Shown here in pieces: positions 25,782-37,239 of a stretch of DNA of 64,000 bases (the first letter of the stretch is position 1; each line of letters opens with the position of its first letter). The notes beneath the pieces were generated by a model. The model had not been told where the DNA came from. It saw only the letters and a list, made by a program, of their open reading frames with translations, and ran no database searches. Source of the DNA: Ooceraea biroi (taxonomy: Eukaryota; Arthropoda; Insecta; Hymenoptera; Formicidae); NCBI RefSeq assembly GCF_003672135.1, contig NC_039513.1:6510833-6574832 (forward strand), written 5' to 3'. The translations under genes were made by a program, and so were the position numbers.

Positions 25782-25789
25782 TATATAAG
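25782..25789 (+). promoter_or_regulatory. TATA-like box (TATATAAG)
   Basis: TATATAAG in otherwise GC-rich DNA, directly after the GC hairpin. The insect initiator-like CTCAGT occurs at 25851-25856, which is 65-70 bp away and too far for a standard TATA-initiator pair. A 131-codon frame (25578-25973) crosses the box, which argues against both being functional. Confidence 0.2.
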
Positions 25790-25989
25790 TGGTTTAAGTA
25801 GACGACTGCGCCAACAGGTCGCTGTGAGGCCCGAGCTTTTCACCCCCGAACTCAGTAGTAAAGTCCAAGCTGCGCTGGACGGCCGCATTCGCTTCAATGG
25901 GTTAATCATTTTCGTGCTGGGAGTACGGAACCCGACCCGTAAACTATCTCACACACAAATCACAGTAACATGATAAATCAAATTAGGAA

Positions 25990-27190
25990 CTTGTACAAAT
26001 AGGTGGTATCGATCGGCGGCCTTTAGAACCTTCAGAGCCAGACACAAATTTTGATCGATGAGGAAGAGAAAAGTACACGACAGATGAAAGGAGATAAAAG
26101 TAATCTTTATTTTGATAGTAAACTACATTTTCCTTACAAATAATTCCCCAAAAGCAATTATTACGTATTGATTTTTAATCAATTCCTATACATTCCTCGA
26201 GTAGAGCGCGTTATCGCTTGTTCACGTAAGCGATTACGGAATTTCATTTCTCATTTGCGTTGCCCAGTTTTGAGAAACTGTTGCATATTATACGCCGTTA
26301 ATGCGCGCCTCAAAGTGGTTGCTCGTACTATCAGTGGTCGCGCGAACATAATTGCGGCGAATGAACTAACCAGCAAATTAGTCGACTGACAAGCGGCGGG
26401 TAATGGATGCACGAGGAAACCGAAACCGGATGATTCATGCCTGATTGGACAGTACGAGACGCTTCGTTGCATGGCCGCAACAATAGACTGCATAATTCTG
26501 TCAAATGAGATGCGCCATGCCTGAATGGGTCCGATGCTCTCATTTTGACAAAGTGCGCGTCATCCTTCTGCCCTTGTTCTTGGCAAGATACTAGCGATCG
26601 ATGTGGAGTCATTTGCTGCTGATGAAATCTCTATTGAAACTCGCGATTCACACTAAATGGAATTTACAAATAATGCATTTGTTGTTGCAACGTTTGATCG
26701 ACAGCTTCGGTGCAGTTTTAATTCGTCATAATTGAATCGCAAAGGGCAGTATAAGGTTGTAAATAATATAAATTATTGCAATATTATGCTTTATATATTA
26801 CTACATTTTTTTAGATTGCGTATTACAGTAATTGCAGAGAAATTAATTCAAAATTAAAATGATGCGCAATTTATAGATAATGAAGATTGACGGACGCGAT
26901 GCGGCGTGCATTGCGTCAATAGAAATCTACAAAGTAAAAATATATTTACTCTATAAATTATATGTTTTAAAACTAATCAGGAAACTACAGAACTCTTCCG
27001 AATTCTTCAGAAAGCTCAAACTTGCGAACTTGTCGATTGCTTTTCACACGAAGCGTGTTTTACTGTGGCTGGGTAACAGCATCCGCATCTCTGGCGCAAT
27101 TTAATCTCACCACGCGGTACACATTCTGGAAATTACAAAGTTCTCATTAAAATTTACCCAAGCGCCCGGCTGTAAACGCCAAATATTTCC
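25990..27190. other. Gene-free stretch
   Basis: Mixed composition; overlapping short frames on both strands at 26.2-26.6 kb, none recognised. AT-rich from 26640 to 27000. Confidence 0.5.
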
Positions 27191-27523
27191 GGATGTTATC
27201 TCGTCCATTAACAGTATCTGCGAAAGTGCCGTCGCGGAGCACGCAAAAATTCATCAGCGAGAAATTACTTTGTGACGGACGCGTTATTTTGCGCAACGGA
27301 AAATGCGGCGTGCGGAAGGCGTGCCGCCTTCGCGAGTCGGAGCAAAAACAACGCGAAAGTCTGGCGAGAACGCGGACGAGTACGGAAACTGCGAACCGCG
27401 AAGAATGCCGAGAAATCGAAGAAACCGGGAAAGCGTGGAGAATGGCCGGAATGAAGATGGCTGGAACAGCGCGAGGATAAGCGGCGTACTAGGTGAAGTT
27501 ATTCTGGAGGGTAGTTAGGTATG

Positions 27524-27530
27524 TATAAAG
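27524..27530 (+). promoter_or_regulatory. TATA-like box
   Basis: TATAAAG lies in a GC-rich flank, 52 bp upstream of an ATG with strong context. A start near 27555 would leave a leader of about 20 nt. No strong initiator is seen at the expected distance (local sequence GTCGCATTA). Support is positional only. Confidence 0.25.
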
Positions 27531-27575
27531 CGCCGTCTCCCCAGGGCGTCCAAGTCGCATTAAGTACCATCCACA

Positions 27576-27782
27576 ATGGCTTATACTAGCCGGCTCCGCG
27601 CTCCGCGTCGCTTTACGCGTTACGCGAAACGTCGAAATGATGTAACTCGTTCGCCCGAGAATTACCGTAGTGTATTACGTTTCGGAGTGCGATCCCACGT
27701 GGCGATATTAGAATCTTTAGAGTCTCTACGCAGAGGATCTTCGGCAAGACAAATGAACGGACGCAACGCGGATATCTGGTAG
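27576..27782 (+). CDS. Hypothetical 68-aa small protein, speculative
   Basis: ATG at 27576 has the favourable context CCACAATGG, and the frame closes with TAG at 27780-27782. A TATAAAG box lies 52 bp upstream. An AATAAA-type sequence occurs about 200 bp after the stop, but the DNA there is AT-rich. The product is short and arginine-rich, with no hydrophobic segment, signal peptide or recognised domain. The order of TATA box, strong-context ATG, stop and AATAAA suggests a small single-exon gene. Each part is common by chance, so this is weak. Confidence 0.15.
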   Translation: MAYTSRLRAPRRFTRYAKRRNDVTRSPENYRSVLRFGVRSHVAILESLESLRRGSSARQMNGRNADIW

Positions 27783-28260
27783 ATACCTGGCGGCAATCTT
27801 TTCATACTTTTTGAAATGTTCGTTTCCTTCAGTAAAGGAGAAGAAAAATCGGCTCTTCGTATTATTTCTCTTTCTTTCTCTGCTATTCCTTCCGAATAAT
27901 TTTAAATCTCTTCTCAGAGAACATGCGTACATTCTTCTCTTCGGAGGCTCTTCTCAAACGTTTTTGTAAAATAATTTAATTTAATAAAATTTAACGGGAA
28001 AAATCCTTCTAGTATAATATTAAATTATTACAAAGTAAATTAATAAATTAAATTATTATAAAGTTAATAAGTAAAGATTAATATAAAATCCGAAAAGTCT
28101 GATAGGTTACAATAAAAGTGACACGAATAGCAACAATGATTTGAGAGAAAGAATAATATCTGGAAATAAAGGAGAAAAGCTTTTATTATTATTCCTCGAT
28201 TACATATTTTTATAATGCAAAGTGTTTTGTGTATACCATGGGTAGGTATAAATGAAAATG

Positions 28261-28800
28261 CTGTACTTCCGGTTCCTTTGAGGTACAAACAATTTGAACG
28301 GAGGTACAAACAGGCACTATCCGAGCTCTTTCGACTGCCGTTGGCCGTTTTCGATTATCTCGAAAATTGGCGAAAGTATCTCTTGGATGTTTTTTGAAGA
28401 GCCTGTACTTCCGGTTCCTTTGAGGTACAAACGATTTGAACGGAGGTACAAACGGGTGCTAATCGAGCGCTTTCGAATGTCGTTGGCCGTTTTGCGTATC
28501 TCAAAAATTGACGAAGATACCTCTTGGACGTTTTCTTCAAATGTTTAAAAGTTTGTACTTCCGGTTCCTTTAAGGTACAAACGATTTAAACGGTGGATTC
28601 TGAAGGTACAAATGATGCTCTTTCGAATGCCTTTAGCCGTTTTGCGATATCTCAAAAATTGACGAAGATACCTCTTGGACCTATTTTTTTGAAAAGCCTG
28701 TACTTCCGGTTCCGTTAAGGCACAAACGATTTAAACGATGGTTCCTGAAGGTACAAACGATGCTCTTTCGAATGGCATTATTAAAATTCGGATTTCTTTT
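28261..28800 (+). repeat. Tandem repeat, four units of about 145 bp
   Basis: Units start at 28261, 28403, 28553 and 28698, each with TGTACTTCCGGTTCC (last unit TTCCG), so spacing is 142, 150 and 145 bp. Each continues with GGTACAAAC, ATTTGAACG or ATTTAAACG, and a second GGTACAAA. Units 1-3 then share CTTTCGA, a GCCGTTT block, ATCTC(A/G)AAAATTG and (T)ACCTCTTGGA. The fourth is truncated after GCTCTTTCGAATGGC. Units 2 and 3 look closest, and unit 1 diverges in its second half. Short frames cross the units on both strands, but unit lengths are not multiples of three, so the repeated peptides change frame. Coding function is therefore unlikely. It could be a local minisatellite or the tandem part of a transposable element. 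No terminal repeats or transposase were seen. Confidence 0.85.
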
Positions 28801-28900
28801 AGTCGGGTGCTGGCTATTGTTTGACCCCTTATAACTTTTAAACTGTTGAGGTACAAACGAAACGAACGATGGTACAAACAGGTATAAACGAGGTACAAAT
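28282..28900 (+). repeat. Dispersed GGTACAAAC motif, 12 copies
   Basis: Within about 620 bp there are 12 occurrences of GGTACAAAC or a near match, starting at 28282, 28303, 28424, 28445, 28574, 28605, 28719 (GGCACAAAC), 28750, 28850, 28871, 28881 (GGTATAAAC) and 28892. In the tandem units they come in pairs 21 to 31 bp apart. The last four lie outside the units and are packed more tightly (spacing 21, 10 and 11). This suggests the nonamer pair is an older substructure inside the larger units. No protein-binding identity can be assigned. Confidence 0.75.
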
Positions 28901-28971
28901 GAAATATGCCCGAAAATTTTCATTTCGTTAAAGTCAGGTGCCAGGTTCACACCGGTTCCTTTAGATTTAGA

Positions 28972-29156
28972 AATGAAAAAGTTCTAGCTATTAAAATTTT
29001 TTCTTTTCCGAGGAGTTCTGTGCTATTTATATTGTTATTTGGCATATTGCCTAGAGTTCTAGATGATTTAAAACTCGTTAAAACAATAAATGAAAAAGTT
29101 CTAGCCATTAAAATTTTTTTCTTTTTCCGAAGAGTTCTGGGATATTTATATTGTTA
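28972..29156 (+). repeat. Direct duplication of a 66-68 bp module
   Basis: Copies lie at 28972-29037 and 29089-29156, about 117 bp apart. Both begin AATGAAAAAGTTCTAGC, continue with ATTAAAATTTTTT, CTTTTTCCGA or CTTTTCCGA, and AGTTCTG, and end TATTTATATTGTTA. Differences are a few substitutions and T-run length changes. The 51-bp spacer contains AGTTCTAGATGATTTAAA, which partly resembles the copies. The block directly follows the GGTACAAAC island, so the two repeats may belong to one larger element spanning roughly 28240-29200. Confidence 0.8.
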
Positions 29157-29229
29157 CCAGTACAACACAGGCGCGCGCTATGCGCGTGCTATTTTATTTT
29201 CCAATATTAATAATGTTTTCGAATAATAA

Positions 29230-32200
29230 TATTCATCTATTATTTATTATATGCACAATTATCACACTCTACCAAATTGTTATCCTCCACGCGAAGACAG
29301 CCGCGCGATGGTAATCTAAACTGAACATAACGCACAACGCGAATCGAGATAACCAATCAGCGTCACGGAAAAGAGGCAACAATGATTTCGATTTGATTTA
29401 ACACGGCTTTTTAAAGAGTGGATTACGTTCGTGCTGATATTAAAAGGCAGAATTTAAAAGGCTAGCATTATTTTTGCGCAACTAATTGTAATTTAATAAT
29501 GTGAATTTCAATATTTATTTTATTCTTGGCTGGCAAGTTGAAACTCGTTGGAATCATTAATGTAATTACGCAGAAAAGTTTACCAAAGAGCCTGGTCCTT
29601 TAATCTTCTTTATTTTTCTTGTGCACGTGTATCTCCATTTTCTAGAATTCTTTATACTCTTGCACGGCTTCGTATTTTCCTCTGTTCCAGTCTCCGTATC
29701 TTTTTCTATGTCAATGTTTTCTACCGCGGCCTGTTTTATTTTTTATCCCCGCTATGCCACGTCGTTTCGTTAGATCTTCGTTATATCTCTGCTCTTTTTC
29801 ACGATGCGCCCTGTTTTTTCCTCGTTTTTTCCCTACCACGTGTTCTACGTTCACATGATTCCCTGTTGCTTTGCAATGCATTACGTAAATCATCTCTGCA
29901 ATAACTTAAATAAAGCAGAAGGACGTTTGGACTGACGATGCGTTAGCGCTGTACCAAAATTCATGCATATATTAATCTTGAAGTTGCTTTGCACATGCGA
30001 CATTTTTTGAATGTTCTGAATATAATTTGTACACATGAAATGAAGATCCTGTTTCTGTTGCTCCCTTTCTTTATGTTTTATGTGGAATTTATGTATAAAA
30101 ATATTTGCTATATCTTTTTATATGCAAAATGTGTTAATTAGGAAATGTTCGTGTGATATCGTTAATTAAATATACGTGAAAAGGATTTTTCTCTTATCAG
30201 CAGGCGCGTTTTTAATTAATTCTATTACGGAACCTCGATTGTGATACAAATAAATAATAAACTGTGTACACACGTCAGCCTGGGGATAATGCACTTCTGC
30301 AAACAGTAATTGTCTGATCATCGCTTTTCAATATTATCGCGACGCCGATCGCGATTAAATAATGAATTGCAGCCGTACACGTTTCGTGTCTCATTAAGCC
30401 AAAAATGCATTACACGGCACGAACTAAAAATAACGCTGTGACTACCGTTAATTACTCGTTAATGAATGTTTACTCGTAGTGCAGGCCGAAAGGGGAAGCT
30501 GTGAGCTTTGCGAACCGTAGCTTATCCACCGTTACAGGATAGTTAAGCCATAGCTACACGGCACACGCACTAAGCACGGCGTGCTTGCTCTATGCTCTCG
30601 TGTTTACGCAATTATTAATGCTCTCGTGCTTATGCTCCGTGATACAAAACGGGAACGACAAAGTGGGACAGGCAGGTGAACACGGAGGAGCGAGAACGGA
30701 AGCAGATTAGGGCCACGTGACGCGCCGGAAAGAAATTCATCCGCGATTAGCGACGACGGTCTGACTTACGGCGGCTTAAGTGATTAAAGAGGCACGAATG
30801 GCCGAGACGACGGAAGCGATCTAATTATATAATAAATCTGAAGAACGTTTGCGCAAAACGGCGACTTCCATTTGACGAAGAGGGTGATGGAACGGTGTGC
30901 GATCTCGAAACGGAAATGATCAACCGGCCGAGACGATTGAAAGGGAGCATGTGCGATTGGAAGAAGCTCATTAACTTTTAATCAAAAGAAAGAGCTAATT
31001 ATTAGGGATAAATTGAAAGAGTTTATTCTAGTATTCTCACTAATTTAACGATTTTTATTTCATTTTTTTAAATCTATTTTGATAATACCCGCATCTCTGC
31101 TTAATAAACGTTTGACTGGTACTGGTACTGGTTCGATGAAATTGTCGTGTCAATGAAATCACATCGCTCTCGTTGCAAACACGGGAGTTATCCCCTTATT
31201 AAAAATTACGGTTCTCATTTCTTTCTTTCTTTCTTTTTGTTCGTTGTCCTCTTTATGCGTAAAAGATATGGCGAGCTTCTATCTAATCAAGTGCGGAGCA
31301 ATAACAATAAAAGTGTAAATTAGAACGCATATAACGGCATGAAAGCGGGAAGAAGGCGTAGGATTAAAGCGGACAAAAACGGAAACTTCCCCAGCAGGAA
31401 GTTATGTGGGTTAGTTAGGCATGCGGTGCATACATTGCGCGTCTACGCCGGGGGCCAGATAAGGCGCGAGCCTTGCATGATGCACGTCGCACACGTATGC
31501 TTTGTGTCTACTTGAAACGACGCTAATATCGTACAAAGGACCCGAGGGAAGGAAGACGCGCCAACGTGGTGTTGAGTAAAACGATCAGCCGGGCCTTTCG
31601 AGCCTTTCGAAATAAGCAGATTGTCGGAGAATACGCGAGGGGAATAAGATAAACGTCGAGGGTCAATTGCGAGAACGAAATAACGGTAATCGATGAATGG
31701 CGGAATACCGTAACGTAATAAACTGGCGTATTTGCGAAGCTCGGGAGAGCTCTAGTCCTTGTAGCTTCAACTGCCGGCTGCGATGTATGGCGTAAATGCG
31801 GCCATGCGTTTGCGAGTATTACAAGTATTTTTTAATCTTGAAGGAATCCCATAAGACGAAGAGAAATGATAAACATGAGTAGAGCGAACAGGTGTAATTA
31901 TTAATTCCCGACGCTTGCGCTCCGCGTAAAGTCCTGCGTGTTCATCCAAATTGATGCTTTCAATGTAAAATGTACATGTGAGATATGATATAACGGTACG
32001 GTCCGCTTGGCACGAAGCATATAGATATTATATTATACATACGGCGCTCTACATGTACGGTTTTTGACGGGCACGAATAATGGCAAGTCATCAGCATTAA
32101 CCAAAGATTTTGAATGTGCTATAAATTTAGCGAGCGTAGCAGCTTAGTCGCGCCAATAAATATCCCTGCTCGCGATGACATCGCCGCGAAGTACCGAAGC

Positions 32201-32530
32201 CTGCATTATGGATGACGTTCATAGCTCACGCGTCACCTGAATCTCGCTTAGATCTCGCAGTGCAGCAGTGGTCTCACGTGGCTTTTGTGCTGCGACATTT
32301 GCCGTCATGACATTCCTGTGGAAACCGAACGGCGCCCTGACGGCGCTGTTCTATTGCGATTACAAATTGCACTACGTGACGTTCCACGTAGGAAAAAGTC
32401 TACGAGATATTTCAAATTATTAAATATGTGATCGAAAGGTGGAAAATACAAAAGATACCTGGCTTCAATAGCAAAAATTGGGCAACGTGCGGTTAATAAG
32501 AGATGAAGATCGATACTGCAATATTGAGCA
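29230..32530. other. Gene-free stretch
   Basis: AT-rich to about 30250, then CpG-richer at 30480-30960 and 31370-31780, with very few frames above 60 codons. ATGCTCTCGTG occurs twice near 30592 and 30619. Apart from the TTTC run at 31218 nothing else stands out. Confidence 0.5.
31218..31238. repeat. (TTTC)n microsatellite
   Basis: Four TTTC units ending in a T run. Confidence 0.9.
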
Positions 32531-32533
32531 AGA

Positions 32534-32794
32534 ATGTTCTTAGGTTTTCTGCTCTTAGATTTTCAAGGCATTCTACTGGTTCTCGTACACATCCTCGCGC
32601 TGCACTGTTATCGGCATTTTACGAGCCAACTGCGCTCTCGCGGTCTCAGTGACGCGTATGTGTTCCTTTTTATTTACCTCCTTTATGCAATATTAGTAAC
32701 AACGCTGTTCGTAAACACGGTAGCTACCGGTGGAACAACCAGCCTTCGCATAAGTACACGGACTGAACTTAACGAGAGTACCTGCGAAGCTTAA
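32534..32794 (+). other. 86-codon hydrophobic open frame, unassigned
   Basis: The translated frame has two membrane-like stretches, around residues 4-24 (GILLVLVHILAL in the middle) and around 43-62 (VFLFIYLLYAILVTTLF), separated by a basic loop. Two predicted helices in a short frame are suggestive. Pyrimidine-rich DNA encodes hydrophobic residues readily, so this may be compositional. No receptor or channel signature was recognised and no flanking splice sites were identified. Confidence 0.12.
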
Positions 32795-33583
32795 CGGCGC
32801 GCCGCAGGTATCTAACTACTCCCTCGTATAAGCTGTCCTCTCCATCGAAATTATCTCTACGTTCTCTTTCATTCTCTTTTATTTCCCTTTTTACGGTTTG
32901 CGCACACACCCAAGGCGAGATCTTCTCCGCACAGCTCCTTTCATTTCCTATTTAATAAAAATAACAAGCGCGCCTGGCCGATCCATGGTAACTTGATGGC
33001 AATTGTGTTATTAATAGATAGAATATTTCTAGATACGCGGGAGATACAAGTGATCTTTAATAAATGAGCAATCAATAGTTTAACGTCTTTATATTTTTAC
33101 ATGGCTTACTCTATTATTTAGTTCGGTCACTTAGTCGGTTAATAGTAGATGCCAATAATATTTCGCAATTATATTTTGCTTACCTATTTACAACTTTAAA
33201 TGTGTAGATTTCTTTTAAAAAGTAATAAGAAATGTAATATAAAAAATAATAAAAAATGAAGGATTAATACTAGAGGGAATGTTAGGTTTTTTAAAGATTT
33301 GTGCTTTCTAAGATAATACTATGTAATCTTGGAATATCGATTGTTCATTTTCGAGTGAGATGACTTGCAGTAAAGTTTCAGAATTGCGAAACATTTGTTT
33401 ACGAGATTGAGTCCGATGTATTCAGTTCCTCGTGTTATAACGTAACATGAACGCAATAAGGAAGACGCGCATCTCAAATATTGCGAGGAGAGACAGGGAA
33501 AGTTCTACTTTAATAGTTCGCATTGAGACTCGGAGACATTATCGGATTACCAATAAATCACGGTAACTCGATTTCAAAGAAGA

Positions 33584-34375
33584 ATGCGCATCGTCGGTAT
33601 TATTTATCCTGGTGTCTTCGCTATAACAACCGTTTTTTCCTCTTTTACATGTAAAAGGCGCGTAGTAGAACTCATTTCCCGTTATTCGAGACGTACGCGT
33701 CTCTGCATCCGCCTCTCCCACGCCGCCTTCATTATTTCCCTTGACTTCCCGGCGATCCCTCCACTCCCCTGCTCTTTCACCCCAGTGCCGTCCGTCTCTT
33801 TTCTCTGTCTTGTCCGCGTTGTTTTATTTTGCACCCCGTTCGCTCTTTTGCACCTCCGTGCTTCCCTTTACCCGCGCGCACACACCGTCACTTCCGGTGC
33901 TCACAGAGAGGAGGAGAGGGATGGCTACAGGCCAGGGGGAGGGCCGGGGAGAATATTATTCAAAGCAAGATTTACATTTTTACGACGCCGCCATTTTCTA
34001 CCGAAGGCACCGACGAGAATAGGAATTAGATTCATTTACATACATATATATACGTGCACGCGTTCTCTCTCTCGTCGCTCACCGGCCGGCGCGTCCGCCG
34101 GCCCGGTAAAGGAGATTAATGCCTTGATTAGTTCGTTTTCTGCGACTTATCGCCCGCGCACCCTCAGCCACCGAGAATTCTCGGCCACCCCCGTTTTTCC
34201 GCACTCTCGCGAGCCGCGGTCACAGGACTTTTATCAGGTCACCACCGAAGTTTCGCCGGCACGATCTCGCGGTTACGGAATTATGCAAAGGATCTGTCGG
34301 AAACGGTTACGGTTCCCGCGACTCTACGTATTACTCCCTCGTAGTGCTACCGACAGCAAAATCGAGAATAATTAA
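33584..34375 (+). other. Longest open frame (263 codons), probably composition-driven
   Basis: ATG at 33584, TAA at 34373-34375. The product is rich in R, S, P, L and F with no recognised domain. The frames at 33741-34022 and 33829-34029 on the same strand are open over the same interval. That openness in several frames is explained by pyrimidine-rich, stop-poor DNA (CCCTCC, CTTTCC runs). A real exon set cannot be excluded, but conserved-domain or splice evidence is absent. Confidence 0.12.
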
Positions 34376-34379
34376 ACTG

Positions 34380-36995
34380 ACGGAAAGAATTGATGATGCC
34401 ATAAATGAGGGAATATTTCAATGTAATTTTTTTCGCAGCTGTGTGATAGTTCACTGAAAGTTAGAGAGCTGAAGTCAGAATCGTATTATTAATTGAATGC
34501 GAAAAATGTATCGCCGAGATAAAACAGCGACAAAATATCACGCTGTTAAATCATGAAAACATTTGAATAATGAAGAACAGCTCTGTTCTCTGTCGTCTCA
34601 CAAAATGGTCTCGTAAGAAAAAATGCAAATTTAAATTTTACATCATATCGTGCTATTTCCAAATACAATTTCAACGATTATGGTAATTGAAAAGGCAAAA
34701 ATAAAAGCACAACTTAGACATGCAAAATTATTCTTTCGACTTTTTAGAAGAAACATCTTTTAGTCAAAGAAAAAAAAGAAATCTCTCAAACGAATAATAT
34801 TGAACTTCGATATAATAACCAAAATCTCGATATCCTGTCTGATATTAATAGGAAAATAAATAATAATAGAAGAATAAGACAATGGTCCATTGCTTTCTTC
34901 AATTTCTCTACGTAAATATAACTCGTAATGAGATTAAGTATGTATCGCGATCGAGATAAAGATGCTGATAACCGCTGCATTTAAGCGTAGACCTTAATGC
35001 GTCGCACGAGAATCCGATTGAGTGCACCTGATTGCTCTAGGACGGCCCGATCTAAAACAATCTGCGCGGGCATTACTTCTGGACTTGTAATCAGCGTGTG
35101 CTCTGTGTACTTGTGCGCGATCATTAAGATCGCCAATGAGCGGGCATTAACGTCATACAAGCCGGATATTACGGTCATATTGCGCGGATCGTTGGGCGCG
35201 AATTAACGTCGTATACCCATGACGTGTCGTAAATATAGCACTTTATCTGCAGCCAGCTCTATTAACGCAATTCTTGACTGAATCTGCCGGAGCCATAGAG
35301 ATCGGAATTGCGGTGGACGCGTTCACGATATGTGATCAGTATCACGAGATACGATTAGGGTTGAATTACGTTCACCGTGATGAAGACTAAGGATTCTTGA
35401 GTATGTCGTAAAAGCTTGTTTTAGTGAGGAAATTAACTGCTTTAAGCAGCAAATAAATAACTTTATTCATTAATAAAGAGGAGTAAAGGAAATATTTTTT
35501 AGGAATCTTTGTGCGATAGGATATTAAAGTGTTTTTGATATATAAATTATATAGAATGCACGTATTAGAGAAGAAATATATTTGCATGTACATATAAGGA
35601 TTAATGGAAATTGATAGAATATAGTCATGCTTGCTACAAAAATGTATTAATCACTATTTTTTGATATTTATTGTGCTAACCGTGACGTTGGGAATGTAGT
35701 ATGTGCCCAAGTGTTTAATTCGTATTCGTCACATTCTGTCTGGGCACAGCCGGCATTTCTGTTTCCTTTTTATTAGCCAAAATAAAACACGCCTTTGTAC
35801 ATTTCCGCGATGCGACGATAAAAGAATAATCGAGCGCTTTCTTTTAAGCTTCAACGGTGCAGAAGGATAAAAGGTAAACGTTTTAGGAATTTCTTGCCTG
35901 CCCCGTTCTCTACGGTCATCCTTTTTGCTTGTTCTCCACGAGAGGGAAACATAAATTCTACCAACCGAAGATTTCCTTCCGCCTCGAAGCACCGGCTGAC
36001 CAAAGCGCGGCTTAACCCCTTAATCCACATTATTATTCCAGAATTAACGTTTCAAGGCAAATGAAAATTTTTTTTATTATACACTATTACATTATTTTAG
36101 GCGATACGTGAAAAAGCTTTGTACATTTTTGTCTATAAATTGGTTTTCCTGCATGGAGCTTATAAAAAGAAGCTGAGGTGCAAAAGAGATTCGTTTCGTA
36201 CGCGCACAGTATAATTGAATTAGTGACCCGAAAATTGCGAGCGTATTCTCCGTTCTCTATCCTTTTTGTTAGTGAAGATCTGCTTAATCATCAATTTTTT
36301 ATAACTGCTTGCTTTGCACGCGGTGAAAAGAGATTGATTTATATTAATTTAGATATACGAATCTTTCTTATTTGCACATGAATTCGGGACACAATTTTCA
36401 AGTTTGGCTCATTTACGGTGTTACATTCTGGGTACAGCACAACACATAAATTTCGCCTGATTTAAATTATGGACTTTGACTTTGGCAGTGTCAAGAAATC
36501 CTTTTCTAAGACTTGCAGAAACCACGGGGGATTCAAAATTCTCTTTTGATACCGTGAAACGCGCCGGAACTCCCGGTAAACGGAATCCATGAAGTAGGAA
36601 GTCGTGTAAAATTTCCAGCGGAAACATTTACTCTCCTTCGTTCTACGACTTCTCGGATCAGCCGTGGAAGAACGATTGTTTTTATCTGGGATTACTGGTC
36701 CGATTGTTTTTTTATCGAATTAGTCGAATGTATCGAGCGAGTGCATTTCGCTTGTCAATACGTACAGGCGCTTGCAAGCGCGATAGTAATGGACTGCGTT
36801 AACTTTTCCAGGCTCAGAGTTCATTCAACACACATAAGTCACTTTTGTTTATAACATGGAAATGCAGTGTCGGAGATATTCAATGCTATTAATCTCTGTT
36901 CGTAAAGGTAGCTTGAATTATTACTTACAGTTAATCCTGATCTTAAATGACGCTGCGTCACTTTTATAAGCGAAATAACATCCAATATTTACAAG
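34380..36995. other. Gene-free stretch
   Basis: AT-rich with short frames (up to 87 codons), often paired on opposite strands. No motif, repeat or splice signal of note. Confidence 0.5.
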
Positions 36996-36998
36996 TTC

Positions 36999-37238
36999 CA
37001 CTGAGAAAAATGGTTTGATTGTACCAACAAGACATACATGATAGAATGCATTTTAGTTAAACCAAGCAGAATTTCTAGTTATCACGATAAGACTGGATAT
37101 TTTATAACTAGAACGTTTGATAGACTGTACTATAATCTGGTAATTCCTACTGGAATTCTGATTCATCCATTTTCCAATAGACAGACTGGTTGAACCTATC
37201 AGATTACTAATTAATTCAACTAGATATTTTTTTCAGTG
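36999..37238. mobile_element. MITE-like element with short terminal inverted repeats
   Basis: The left end is CACTGAGAAAAAT (36999-37011). The right end is ATTTTTTTCAGTG (37226-37238), whose reverse complement matches the left end at 12 of 13 positions. Inside, the two halves look imperfectly complementary. A perfect 10-bp pair TTCTAGTTAT / ATAACTAGAA lies at 37073-37082 and 37104-37113, and CAGAATT near 37067 pairs with AATTCTG near 37154. Total length is 240 bp with no coding capacity. A small AT-rich fold-back with matching termini is the usual form of a non-autonomous DNA transposon. No clear target-site duplication is visible: flanks are TTC on the left and TAGG on the right. The family cannot be named from one copy. 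Confidence 0.5.
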
Positions 37239-37239
37239 T

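Noticed and set aside
33170..33200. Minus-strand AG|GTAAGC possible ratchet point
   Set aside because: The upstream sequence on that strand (GTTGTAAATAG) is not pyrimidine-rich and lacks a branch point.
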